Shown piece after piece: positions 18,978 through 27,204 of a stretch of DNA of 64,000 nucleotides. The DNA is taken from positions 310,443-374,442 of the forward strand of contig AOLX01000005.1 of assembly GCA_000336895.1 (NCBI GenBank). The letters are read 5' to 3'. The position numbers and the translations under genes were made by a program. The stretch is from Haloarcula argentinensis DSM 12282. GTDB lineage: Archaea; Halobacteriota; Halobacteria; Halobacteriales; Haloarculaceae. Within the stretch, counting starts at the first letter, position 1. Every line of letters starts with the position of its first letter. Under the pieces are notes generated by a model, which did no database searches, was not told the origin of the DNA, and saw only the letters and a program-made list of their open reading frames with translations.

Positions 18978-19334
18978 ATGAGCGACGATAGTCAGAGCGA
19001 TGGGGCTGCTGGGGATGAGAGACTATTTGCGGCACCGAGCAGCACCCTAACTGAACTTCAGTACGATCCAACCAGTGATAAAGAACTTGCTACGGTCATT
19101 GTTCAGGCCGTTTCCGATCAGACGGGAACAGAACCGTATCGTGAGTCGCCGTTACACGACTACATCGATATCGATGCCATTGAGATACTACTATTCGGTA
19201 CACAGCCAGACCAGTCAATCGGATCAGCGAGCCAGAACATTACCTTTCGGTACCGTGACATTATTGTGACAGTTCGGGCTGACGGTGTGATCCAGCTGTC
19301 GGGCACTAACAGCAGTCGCGCAAGAAAGAACTAA
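18978..19334 (+). CDS. HalOD1 output-domain protein
   Basis: A 118-residue protein of the halobacterial output domain 1 family. After an acidic leader, residues about 35-105 match HalOD1: ELATVIVQAVSDQTGTEP, then SPLHDYIDIDAIEILLFG and the final strands ITFRYRDIIVTVRADGVIQL. The domain is found alone or attached to response regulators in haloarchaea, and its activity is unknown. A paralogue is at 59595-59858. The start ATG at 18978 follows a GAGAG sequence. Confidence 0.82.
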   Translation: MSDDSQSDGAAGDERLFAAPSSTLTELQYDPTSDKELATVIVQAVSDQTGTEPYRESPLHDYIDIDAIEILLFGTQPDQSIGSASQNITFRYRDIIVTVRADGVIQLSGTNSSRARKN

Positions 19335-19721
19335 TCGCCAGGACACAGGACGGTTCGCCTGAGTTGGTAGCCGCGTTGCATATGCACCCCACTGCCGATA
19401 TATCCCAAAACTACTACCTGAATTGCAGACTTCTTACCACCGGACCTGCCAGACCACGATAGTCTACAGTAATCAGTGCCAATAGGCTGTGCCAGAAGGC
19501 TTTACGAGATAGGTTACATGAAAGATTCGTTCCCAGTGATGAACGAGATGGTCTCTGATTTTCGAACAAGCAATGGATTGACGCAGAAAACCAGTATCCA
19601 GTATCTCTCCTGAAACGGGGAGTTAGCTGTAAACATATTATACAGATTTGATTCTCAAAAATAATATCTATAGATTCCACGGTAGTTATTATCGCATCAA
19701 AGGTAGAGTCGATACCATTAG

Positions 19722-19866
19722 ACACCACCGTGTCCGTAGTTCCACATGCCATTGGAATAAATACGGAAGCTTCCGATCACCGGTAGCAACACCACTGTGT
19801 CCGCTGTTCTATATCCTGAAAACCGCTACGTATCAATCGGTTTCGACACCACCATGTCCGCCGTTC
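19722..19866 (+). repeat. Left iteron cluster of the origin (3 copies)
   Basis: Three direct copies of ACACCACnnTGTCCGCnGT, with cores at 19731-19740 (one change, TGTCCGTAGT), 19798-19807 and 19855-19864. They end next to the stop codon of orc1/cdc6. They match the iterons on the other side of the gene, so initiator binding sites flank the gene on both sides. The rest of the 19335-19866 gap contains no gene. Confidence 0.75.
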
Positions 19867-21111
19867 CTAAGTGGACTGGAAGTCCGAAAGCGTCGCTTCG
19901 GTATCAACGAGGTTAGTGACGGATTTGTGGATTCCAACATCGTCGACAGTCTTCTCAAGTGCTGCAAGAATCATCTCCGGGTCCATCTCGAGAGAATACT
20001 CGCGATAGGTTCCTCCACGTCGTCCCTCGTTCCGCTCGATTGCCGAGATGATACCTAACATCGACAGCTCGCCGAGGTGATCACGCATCCGGCGTGGGAC
20101 AAGCGGATCGATCCCTGCCTTTTCGGCGAAGTTCGTATATCGAGGTCTGATATCCCGTGTCCGGGCCGGCGTCTTCCCCTCTTGATCAAGCGTAACCATT
20201 GCGTACACGACCAGATGACCGTGTTGTGTCAGTCCTGAAATACCCTCCTGTATCCGGCCTCGTTCCAGAACGTCGCGGGCCTCCCTAACAAGGTCTTCCG
20301 AAATCGTATCCGTATCCTTGTCGCGGGCCAAGTCGCCCGTTTTCATGAGCAAGTCGAGTGACTGCCGTGCGTCACCGGCGTCTTTCGCTCCGTACGCAGC
20401 ACACAGTTCGATGACCCCGTCTTCGAGGACGCCGTCGTGAAACGCTACGTCAGCACGCTGTTGCAGGATCTGGATCAGTTCCTTCGCATCATATGCAGGG
20501 AACTGAATTTCCTCTTCACAGAGTGAGCTCTTGACTTTTGGAGAGAGGTCATCACGAAAAGAGAAATCGTTCGAGATACCGATGATACCGATCTTCGCAG
20601 AACTTAGATTGTCGTTCGCTCGCGCACGGGGGAGTTGATAGAGGATACTGTCGTCTTCGATGTGGTCCACTTCGTCGAGCACAATGTAGATAGTCCCGCC
20701 ACAGGAGTCGAGTTCGGTCCACAGCATGTCATACACCGTTGCACGAGGATACCCCGTCGTACTGATCTGGCTCGTTTCGTCCCTGAATTCGTTGACGAGT
20801 CGTGTAGCAATTTGATAACTACTGGAGAGGCCATCACAGTTTAGCATCTTCACCGTGAGATCGATATCCTCATATTTCGCTGCGTCTTCCTCGAGGTGGT
20901 CGATCAGATATCGCGTGCCGGCAGTCTTTCCGACCCCTGTTTTACCGTACAGAAAGATGTTATTAGGCTGTTCACCGTTGATTACGGGCTGGAGAGCTGC
21001 TCGATACCGGTTTAGCTCAGTATCACGCCCGACGAGATTCTCAGGCTGATAGTCCTCTCGAAGCGCATCCCGGTCCAAGTAGATCTCAGTGTCGCGTTCG
21101 AACATCCCCAT
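19867..21111 (-). CDS. cdc6: Orc1/Cdc6 replication initiator
   Basis: A 414-residue AAA+ protein. Walker A is residues 56-63 (GKTGVGKT), Walker B is IYIVLDEVDHIE, and a sensor-like region follows at IGISNDFSFRDDLSPKVKSSL. The C-terminal winged helix (about residues 285-375) carries TPARTRDIRPRYTNFAEKAG and RRMRDHLGELSMLGII. It should recognise the TGTCCGC iterons on both sides and load the MCM helicase. The ATG at 21111 fits family starts (MGMFERDTEIYLDRDALRED). It is the only initiator gene in the window and marks an origin of the replicon. Confidence 0.95.
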   Translation of the reverse strand: MGMFERDTEIYLDRDALREDYQPENLVGRDTELNRYRAALQPVINGEQPNNIFLYGKTGVGKTAGTRYLIDHLEEDAAKYEDIDLTVKMLNCDGLSSSYQIATRLVNEFRDETSQISTTGYPRATVYDMLWTELDSCGGTIYIVLDEVDHIEDDSILYQLPRARANDNLSSAKIGIIGISNDFSFRDDLSPKVKSSLCEEEIQFPAYDAKELIQILQQRADVAFHDGVLEDGVIELCAAYGAKDAGDARQSLDLLMKTGDLARDKDTDTISEDLVREARDVLERGRIQEGISGLTQHGHLVVYAMVTLDQEGKTPARTRDIRPRYTNFAEKAGIDPLVPRRMRDHLGELSMLGIISAIERNEGRRGGTYREYSLEMDPEMILAALEKTVDDVGIHKSVTNLVDTEATLSDFQST

Positions 21112-21149
21112 AGTCGTTGCCTGATTTATTGGAAGGAACCCACATAAAA

Positions 21150-21800
21150 CCACCCCTGTCCGCAGTGTCCGGAGTGTCCGCTGTTCTATTACTTATAAAA
21201 GAATGGTGGAACCCTCCCACCCCACTATGTCCGCAGTAACTGGAACAGAGTGAGAGGGGTGAAAGAAATGAGCTATAAATAAAGGAAAAGTTTATAATAG
21301 TATGTGGAGAGCTAGACCGTAATGCAATTAGAAAGCTGTAGACGAAGACACTACAGCATTACTCATAGATATCTCTAGCATAGACGAACTCCATTACAAA
21401 CCAGATCTTCCCGTCTCTTCCGTCCCCCACTCTGTCCTCCTCGAAGAACAGCGGACAAAGTGGGGTGGGAGTGTCACCTCCCATTGCTTGATTGTTTTAC
21501 ACCCTTCAGCCTCTCTGTCGGTGATTCATAGCGTTCCTACTGCCTTAGCACACACCGCCATGTCCGCTGTTTTCTTGTAATCTCCTCCAGAACAGCGGAC
21601 ATCGTGGTGTGTCCAGGAACGGATAACACCACGATGTCCGCAGTAACCGCCTCGTGATTTCTCAAACGGCCAGTAGAACAGCGGACATCGTGGTGTCCAC
21701 TCGGAGGTGTTCCCTATACGTCTCGGTCAGACGCCACAATGTCCGCAGTAAATCGGCTATAGAGACATTCTAACGCGGTGTTACTGCAGACACTGTGGTG
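21150..21800. other. Replication origin with ORB-like iterons
   Basis: Ten copies of TGTCCGC(A/T)GT or its complement occur. Forward cores are at 21157, 21175, 21228, 21561, 21635 and 21740. Reverse cores are at 21448, 21592, 21678 and 21783 (the last with one mismatch). Many carry a CACCAC/GTGGTG extension, like the G-string of haloarchaeal origin recognition boxes. The last six alternate strand with steps of 31, 43, 43, 62 and 43 bp. The sites 21228 and 21448 face each other across an AT-rich segment. No gene lies within. The span between the initiator start and 21950 is therefore best read as the origin. Confidence 0.85.
21265..21330. other. AT-rich candidate DNA-unwinding element
   Basis: A run low in G and C, including CTATAAATAAAGGAAAAGTT followed by TATAATAG, lies between the inward-facing iterons at 21228 and 21448. 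Its position is that expected for the melting site of an archaeal origin. This is inference from base composition only. Confidence 0.55.
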
Positions 21801-21924
21801 TTCGCTCTATCGTACTGCTCGCTTGTCAGTCATCGGAAAACCGGTAACCCACTCGCTACGTTCTATCACTCTCCTCCTATTTGAGCAGTTTAGTGCTGAG
21901 TTGCGAATCTGCACCTGTTGCTTC

Positions 21925-21956
21925 TGCAGTGTTTGTTATCTGCAGTGTTTGTTATC
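21925..21956. repeat. 16-bp tandem duplication at a gene end
   Basis: TGCAGTGTTTGTTATC occurs twice in direct tandem. The second copy covers the stop codon and part of the last codon of the minus-strand HTH-10 gene. It looks like a recent slippage or repair duplication. Confidence 0.75.
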
Positions 21957-22608
21957 TAAACACGCGTTCAACAAGCCGTGCCTCCGCTTTTCTGAGATGA
22001 TTTGATGCAGTACTGGGGGCACAACCGAGTTCCTCGGCAACGTCCTCGACGCTCCCATTTCGTGGAACGTCGTAATAACCGACATCCCGTCCTGCGGCGA
22101 GTGCTTCGCGCTGGCGTGAAGTCAAGTCGATGGCGAATGTTCCGGGACTGGCATCGTATTCCCCGACTTTCCGGACATTTACCGTTATTCCATCAGGAAG
22201 GGCATTCCGAACCTGTTCGAGAGCGGCAGGCTCCCCGACGACATCGAACAATACGACACCGTGTGGTCGGTAGGCAACCGGTGGGACTACCATTAGCGTC
22301 GGCTGTTCGAACGCCGCGTAGAACTGCCGTGATTGGTCAGTTTCTCGGCCACGGACGAACGCGTAGAATGCCTCGTCCCGAACGGGTGTGATATCGTAGC
22401 TTTCCATGGTTTCGACCGCAGAAAGCGCCGATTCGTAGGGTTCGCGATCACCGACGACATAAAACAGTGTGTAGGCATTCCCGTCCTCGACCCCGACTTT
22501 CCACGTGACGAGCCATTCGCGCTTGATTGCATCGCTTTCGGTCATAAATCGGTGCATCGGACGCTGATACTCCGGTGCATACTGAATCTCTAAGCGGAGA
22601 TATCTCAC
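21952..22608 (-). CDS. HTH-10 (Bat-type) transcription regulator
   Basis: A 218-residue regulator with a Bat-like N-terminal sensor region and a C-terminal HTH-10 domain. LTSRQREALAAGRDVGYYDVPR starts the domain, and SVEDVAEELGCAPSTASNHLRKAEARLV is the recognition part. This is the bacterio-opsin activator family, which controls membrane, redox and retinal genes in haloarchaea. The start is taken as GTG at 22608, giving the family-typical RYLRLEI beginning. It is divergent from nuoB with a perfect palindrome between, so it is a likely regulator of that gene. Confidence 0.85.
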   Translation of the reverse strand: MRYLRLEIQYAPEYQRPMHRFMTESDAIKREWLVTWKVGVEDGNAYTLFYVVGDREPYESALSAVETMESYDITPVRDEAFYAFVRGRETDQSRQFYAAFEQPTLMVVPPVAYRPHGVVLFDVVGEPAALEQVRNALPDGITVNVRKVGEYDASPGTFAIDLTSRQREALAAGRDVGYYDVPRNGSVEDVAEELGCAPSTASNHLRKAEARLVERVFR

Positions 22609-22638
22609 GGACGAGCTCTGGTGGTGGCTCCTACATAA

Positions 22639-22652
22639 ACACACTAGTGTGT
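22639..22652. promoter_or_regulatory. Perfect palindrome between HTH-10 gene and nuoB
   Basis: ACACACTAGTGTGT is perfectly self-complementary and lies 31 bp upstream of the regulator start and about 46 bp upstream of the nuoB start. An almost identical palindrome occurs at 63539-63555 upstream of rdfA. Operator function is inferred from position and symmetry. Confidence 0.55.
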
Positions 22653-22697
22653 ACGACAGTTCGCGTATTCGCTCTCACTATCTATCCGTCTCTGTTC

Positions 22698-23384
22698 ATG
22701 AGCAGTGATCGGCAGAGTATGGACGACGCACAGTCTGATGAGCAGATATGCTCCGGCAGAAGCGTGGATAACCGATTTAATTCTACACTTCGAGAGGTGC
22801 TTGGTTCGTCTCCGTTCATCCTCACGAAATTCGACGCGTTCATGAACTGGGTCCGGGGGTCCTCGATGTTCGTGCTACAGTTCGGTATCGCCTGTTGCAC
22901 CATCGAAATGATGGGCACTCTCGCAACGAAACACGACCTCGATCGTTTTGCTGCCGGAGTCCCACGGGCATCACCGCGACAGGCAGATCTGATTATCGTC
23001 CCGGGGACCATCGTTTCGAAGTTCGCGCCGCGGATGAAGCGCGTCTACGACCAGATGCCCGAGCCGAAGTTCGTCGTTTCGATGGGGTCGTGTACCATCT
23101 CCGGTGGACCGTTTCAGGAAGGATACAATGTCATCAAAGGTGCGGAGCAAGTCATTCCGGTCGATATCCACGTCCCAGGCTGTCCGCCCCGACCCGAGGC
23201 ACTCATCTACGGCGTCGCCAAGTTGCAAGAGAGCATCGCCGAAGGTGAGTCCTCGCCGGTGACGGTCAAACCCTACGAACTGGAGCAGTTCGGCGACCTT
23301 AAACGGGATGAGCTCGTGGACAAACTCGCCAGTGAGATCGACGAAGACGACCTCGCCATGCGGTACGATTGGAGTACGCCATAA
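22698..23384 (+). CDS. nuoB: NuoB-like subunit of NADH dehydrogenase (orphan copy)
   Basis: A 228-residue homologue of complex I subunit B, which carries the N2 4Fe-4S cluster. All four cluster cysteines are present: the Cys66-Cys67 pair in GIACCTIEMM, Cys132 in MGSCTISGG, and Cys162 in PGCPPRPEALIYG. The C terminus has the haloarchaeal extension VTVKPYELEQFGDLK. In haloarchaeal chromosomes nuoB sits in a nuo operon, but here no other nuo gene is adjacent. It may be a spare or alternative subunit used under conditions sensed by the divergent HTH-10 regulator. The ATG at 22698 gives the family N terminus MSSDRQ. Confidence 0.93.
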   Translation: MSSDRQSMDDAQSDEQICSGRSVDNRFNSTLREVLGSSPFILTKFDAFMNWVRGSSMFVLQFGIACCTIEMMGTLATKHDLDRFAAGVPRASPRQADLIIVPGTIVSKFAPRMKRVYDQMPEPKFVVSMGSCTISGGPFQEGYNVIKGAEQVIPVDIHVPGCPPRPEALIYGVAKLQESIAEGESSPVTVKPYELEQFGDLKRDELVDKLASEIDEDDLAMRYDWSTP

Positions 23385-23416
23385 CGGCTATACGATCCGG
23401 GAACCGTCTCGACTGA

Positions 23417-24631
23417 TTACCCGTCCGTAATGATCTCAGCAACCCGGTCGCGGCTGAAAAGCTGTTCACCCGATGGAATCTCTGGATAGTGGTCTCCGTT
23501 CTCGTAGGTCGGCCACTCGCCAAAGATATCGGGGTACAGCTGCTTTGCGGTCATTTCGATCTGGAAAAGATTCATGATCGGGCCGTGATATCGCATTCCG
23601 TGTGCGTACACGCGGTCGTCTTCGACCGCTGCGAGATTGTTTCCAACGCTGTGTGACGCGAGCCTCTCGCGGACATTGTCCATGTCGTAGCGGGGTGTCA
23701 TCCCCCAGAGGTGGAGGATTACGTCAGGGTCCGCGTCTAGCATCGTCTCATAGCCGACCGAACCCCAAAGACCGTCCCATGTTTCGTCCCCGAAGGCGTC
23801 GTTGGCAGCGAGCGGACGCGTGTCGGCGAGCCAGAACCCCGGTCGGTTCAGATGATACGTCCAGAATTGGCCGTCGCCAAGTGTAACCCGAACTGCAGTT
23901 GGTCGATATTCTTCGGGTGGAAGATTCGTCTTGATGGTCCCGATGAGTTCTTGGTGAACGGCTCTCAGTTGCTCGTAACGTCTTCGTTCCTGAAACACGG
24001 TGGCGACACGACCGAAAAGCTCCCACAGCGTGTAATATTGGTAGTTCTCACTGTATGGTTCTTGCGGGTCACCGTGTGTTCCGCTGTAGAAATTCCCGAA
24101 AAAGGGGCCGACATTGTCGACGATTTCCTCGATATCGCCCATATCCCAGTTCTCCTGGGTAATCGCCCATGCGGGGTCCAGAAAGTGAACGTCGCTACTG
24201 AGGCTGTAGAAGAACTCCTTGCTGAAATTGTCGAAGGGGTTCGGAAGGTTCTCCCACTCAAAAGAGACACCAGAAAGCCGTTCGTAGTAGTGGTTCATCG
24301 ATGGCCCAGCCATGTCTGGAACGAACATTGAATTGACTGCATCACCGTGGTTAAGAGCAACTAACATGTCTGCATACTGATTGTACATCGTGAAGACGTT
24401 CTCCGGGACGGAATCGAACTCAACTTCCCCTACAGGGGAAAGCGAGGCAACGTAGGAGCCGCCTTCTGACGGGGTTGCTGTGCTCGTCCCTTTGCCACTC
24501 GATGTTGCTGTATTGGGCGGTTCGCCACTGTTACTGGAGCAGCCGGCTACGATTGACGTGCCGAGCAGCAGACTACCGCCGGAGAGGTAGTCGCGCCGCG
24601 TGAGATTACTTGTTCCGTCTGTCTCGTCCAT
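23417..24631 (-). CDS. Iron-type ABC substrate-binding lipoprotein
   Basis: A 404-residue binding protein with a twin-arginine leader (LTRRDYLSGGS) and lipobox Cys31 (SIVAGCSS), then a Thr/Ser linker. The mature part has the two-lobed FepB/BtuF (TroA-like) layout: FDSVPENVFTMYNQYADMLVAL and DPDVILHLWG. It should deliver a ferric siderophore or similar complex to a permease, but no permease or ATPase gene is next to it, so these must lie elsewhere. A DtxR-like box sits immediately upstream of the start, and transcription is probably leaderless. Iron control is inferred from that box. Confidence 0.85.
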   Translation of the reverse strand: MDETDGTSNLTRRDYLSGGSLLLGTSIVAGCSSNSGEPPNTATSSGKGTSTATPSEGGSYVASLSPVGEVEFDSVPENVFTMYNQYADMLVALNHGDAVNSMFVPDMAGPSMNHYYERLSGVSFEWENLPNPFDNFSKEFFYSLSSDVHFLDPAWAITQENWDMGDIEEIVDNVGPFFGNFYSGTHGDPQEPYSENYQYYTLWELFGRVATVFQERRRYEQLRAVHQELIGTIKTNLPPEEYRPTAVRVTLGDGQFWTYHLNRPGFWLADTRPLAANDAFGDETWDGLWGSVGYETMLDADPDVILHLWGMTPRYDMDNVRERLASHSVGNNLAAVEDDRVYAHGMRYHGPIMNLFQIEMTAKQLYPDIFGEWPTYENGDHYPEIPSGEQLFSRDRVAEIITDG

Positions 24632-24634
24632 ATT

Positions 24635-24648
24635 TTAGGTTGGCCTAA
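24635..24648 (-). promoter_or_regulatory. DtxR/IdeR-like iron box
   Basis: TTAGGTTGGCCTAA has perfect outer arms (TTAGG/CCTAA) and begins four bases upstream of the start codon of the binding-lipoprotein gene. It agrees with the core of DtxR-family operators (TTAGGTTAGCCTAA). An Idr/SirR-type repressor should bind here when iron is plentiful. Confidence 0.72.
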
Positions 24649-25264
24649 TGTGGTGTATATGGCTTTCGGATTAACCAGATGGCCCTCGTGTATGCACACT
24701 GAATGTTTCTTGACTAGCTCTTCTCTATGATATATTCTTCAAAATTGTCTGTGAATACTATCTATTTGAATCTATTGGTTATAGATAAACTATCTTATAC
24801 CCAGGAAGTGTAAAATATGATATCTCTGGATGTGTGGATAATCTATTTAGACATAAAACCACGATTATAATACAGAAGGGAACAATCTTATTTCCATAGC
24901 CAAGATTAACTGTGTGGAAATGCACTTCTATGACTATATTATTCTACATTGTGGCTGAATGCTCTTGGGTAATGAAATCGGACTTAGATTCGACCTGAAT
25001 ATGATATTCGTGCCGTCCCATCAGATAATTGCTGTCTCAAATACGACCTTCTGATACCAGCGGCCGTTGAGAGCCTATCGAGTTCGCTGGCGGGAAATAA
25101 TAACATCTGTACGGGTGTTATTATTCTCCCTGGTTCAGCTGTGAGCAAGAGCCTTTTTATGCGATACCTGGTGCGGTACAGTGTAAATCCTCGTACGACT
25201 ATCATCTAAATATGACTTCCAGAGCAAATTTCCAGTTCCGGATGTGGTAGCGGAAAGCGGGGGG
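24649..25264. other. AT-rich intergenic region
   Basis: AT-rich sequence with no supported gene. A 73-codon frame on the minus strand at 24984-25205 is Arg- and Leu-rich and not haloarchaeal in composition. The region borders the transposase remnant and may be decayed mobile DNA. Confidence 0.5.
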
Positions 25265-25480
25265 CCATCCGGAATCTCGACCGGCTACAGACCGTGACCG
25301 CTGACAAAGGTCTGATTGAGACGACTCCGGACGAACTTCCGGAGCCCCATGTTGGGCCAGTGTTCAAAAACCGAGAGTTCTCCCCGCTAGATGTGACGCA
25401 TAACGTTCGCCATGAGGATAATACCTATCATCGATGATCAATCGTCGAGGCTGTAGTTTTCGCGCTCAAGGAGCGTGGTT
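25265..25480 (+). pseudogene. Degenerate IS transposase (IS5-like) fragment
   Basis: The frame reads LDRLQTVTADKG, then EPHVGPVFKNREFSPLDVTH, NVRHEDNTYHR, a stop codon at 25435-25437, and SIVEAVVFALKERG. LQTVTADKG, the PVxKxREF block and YHR-x-SxVEA with its glutamate are signatures of DDE transposases of the IS5-like haloarchaeal elements. Both the N-terminal half and the extreme C terminus are missing, and the stop interrupts the last catalytic region. The element is therefore a dead remnant. Confidence 0.65.
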
Positions 25481-25496
25481 ACATCCTGTTGGCCGA

Positions 25497-25739
25497 GGTG
25501 GGTTGGCAGTCGCCCAGCCTGACGTGATGATCTCGTCTTCTTCCGCGTCGATCCTCCGTTTGCGAAGCTTGTTCGCGATCGTCTGACGCTGAAAGCGTGG
25601 GTCGTTCGTCACCAATCGTCGTTCCTTGTCCCGCTCACTAAGCCGATTCACCGATTTGACGGCCTCCGATAGAGCCCTGTCCCGAGATAACTACCCCGCT
25701 AAGGTCAACGAAGAACGCGTCGGATTGTTCAGAGAACAT
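25497..25739 (-). pseudogene. Broken HAD-IIA phosphatase gene
   Basis: From the ATG at 25739 the frame reads MFSEQSDAFFVDLSGVVISG, then shifts frame near 25680 and continues DRALSEAVKSVNRLSERDKE, RRLVTNDPRFQRQTIANKLR and EEDEIITSGWATA. This is the N-terminal quarter of a NagD/AraL-like sugar phosphatase: the first DxxG loop, then the TN motif. The nucleophile region reads VDLSG, so an aspartate is already changed. The gene stops at the edge of the transposase remnant, which probably truncated it. Confidence 0.6.
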
Positions 25740-26133
25740 ACCATTCTGTAGGATCATCACCCTCTTGTATCCATTTGTCGGAGGCTACACCTACAGTTTA
25801 ATTGAGTGGCTGATTTATAGCGTCATTAACGCAACTAACTGGCTATTGCTCGCGTCCAAACAAAGCCGACCAGTTCAAATTGGGTTTCGCCACGTCTACC
25901 CAAACAAATCAATCGGACTGCTGATAGCATTTACCGCTGATGGTGATTAAGCACCCAATACAGTGTGGGGAAAACCAATGTGAGGGTCGCTTCTGTTCTC
26001 CGATCTTGAGTATTACACTGCAATCGCGCTGTACGCCGTCTTGACTGGACCAACACGACAGTCGTGATCGTCAGCTGGATAAATCTCAAGACAACGTGCC
26101 AGCGATGGGACCAGATAAACTCGAATGAGTCAG
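25740..26133. other. Intergenic, no supported gene
   Basis: A gap of 394 bp upstream of the HAD remnant and downstream of the oxidoreductase gene. The single open frame (25765-25950) lacks haloarchaeal composition. Nothing was recognised. Confidence 0.45.
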
Positions 26134-27204
26134 TTACAGTTTGACGACGTCGCCGCTCTCTGCGGCTTTGTGAATTGCCCGGATGATTCGCATATCTTGG
26201 AGTCCGTGGCGGCCGTCCGGACCAATGTCGCTACCAGTCAAAACGCGATCAGCGAAGTAGTCGAACTCCTCCCGCATTTCGTCCTCCGCGTCAAAACTCT
26301 CGTGTTCGACAGTTACTGTCGTCGCGTTTCGCGACAGGTGGAGTTTTGCTTTCCCATGGAACGCTGGACAGAGTTCGACCTGCCCGTCCGTCCCAGTTAT
26401 TTTCAGTTGCGTATCACTGTGGGCGTTCTGGCTATCAGTGGTGACCATTTTGATACCGTCTTCCAGCGCAAGCAACGCCCCGGAGCGTTCATCGGGCACA
26501 TCGTCGAAGGCCTCGCTATAAGAATCCATCTGTGACTGCACTGCCAGTGGTTCCCGGTCGAGCAGAAACCGAGTCGTGTTAATCGAGTAAATCCCTAAGT
26601 CCATCACTGAGGTACCATAGCCCGAGAGTTCCGAATCGAGCCGCCACTGGTCCGTGTCCGGATTCATCTCAAGCAGCGGCTGACTATTGTTTCCATATAC
26701 GGATACTGGCTCACCGATGAATCCGTCTTCAATGAGTTCTTTTGCACGCCTAACAGCGGGGTCAGTCTGCATCCGGTAGGCAATCATCAACGGCACAGCG
26801 GCGGCCTCACAGACCTCAACCATTTTTTCCGCCCGTTCGACCGTTGACTCCATCGGTTTCTCACACAGGACCGCTTTGTCTAACTCTGCGGCTGTCTCGG
26901 CGTATTCCAGATGCAAGGCGTTCGGTGTCCCGATGTAGATGGCATCAAAACTGTCGGCTGCCTCCCCGTCGTGGAACTCTTCGTAACTGATCCCGTGGTC
27001 CACACCGTTCTCGTCGGCGAGGCGTTTAGCTTTCTCCGAAGAACTGCTGACGAACGTCGTAGCTTCACCCAGATCAGAGTCTTGAATTGCGGGGAGTGCC
27101 AGGTCGATTGTCCACCAGCCAAGTCCTAACAGTGCGTATCGAACCGTTCCGTCCGTGGTGGTTTGCCAGTCACGCTCGTTATACGTATCAATCCAGTCTT
27201 TCAC
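26134..27204 (-). CDS. gfo6: Gfo/Idh/MocA oxidoreductase, D-xylose 1-dehydrogenase-like
   Basis: A 356-residue NADP-dependent sugar dehydrogenase. The Rossmann domain opens YALLGLGWWTIDLALPAI, with the GLGWW motif seen in the Haloarcula/Haloferax D-xylose dehydrogenase. The catalytic lysine lies in CEKPMES, and the C-terminal alpha/beta domain has GTSVMDLGIYSINTTRFLL. The xylose enzyme forms xylonolactone in the oxidative pentose pathway. No xylonate dehydratase or other pathway genes are adjacent, so glucose or another aldose is equally possible. The start is GTG at 27204. Confidence 0.83.
   Translation of the reverse strand: MKDWIDTYNERDWQTTTDGTVRYALLGLGWWTIDLALPAIQDSDLGEATTFVSSSSEKAKRLADENGVDHGISYEEFHDGEAADSFDAIYIGTPNALHLEYAETAAELDKAVLCEKPMESTVERAEKMVEVCEAAAVPLMIAYRMQTDPAVRRAKELIEDGFIGEPVSVYGNNSQPLLEMNPDTDQWRLDSELSGYGTSVMDLGIYSINTTRFLLDREPLAVQSQMDSYSEAFDDVPDERSGALLALEDGIKMVTTDSQNAHSDTQLKITGTDGQVELCPAFHGKAKLHLSRNATTVTVEHESFDAEDEMREEFDYFADRVLTGSDIGPDGRHGLQDMRIIRAIHKAAESGDVVKL

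Noticed and set aside
21561..21792. Repeats as a CRISPR array
   Set aside because: The copies alternate in strand, are only about 20 bp, and have uneven spacers. They lie beside an Orc1/Cdc6 gene, which fits an origin.
24984..25205. 73-codon minus-strand frame
   Set aside because: Arg/Leu-rich, with no acidic bias or motif. It lies in AT-rich DNA beside a decayed transposase.
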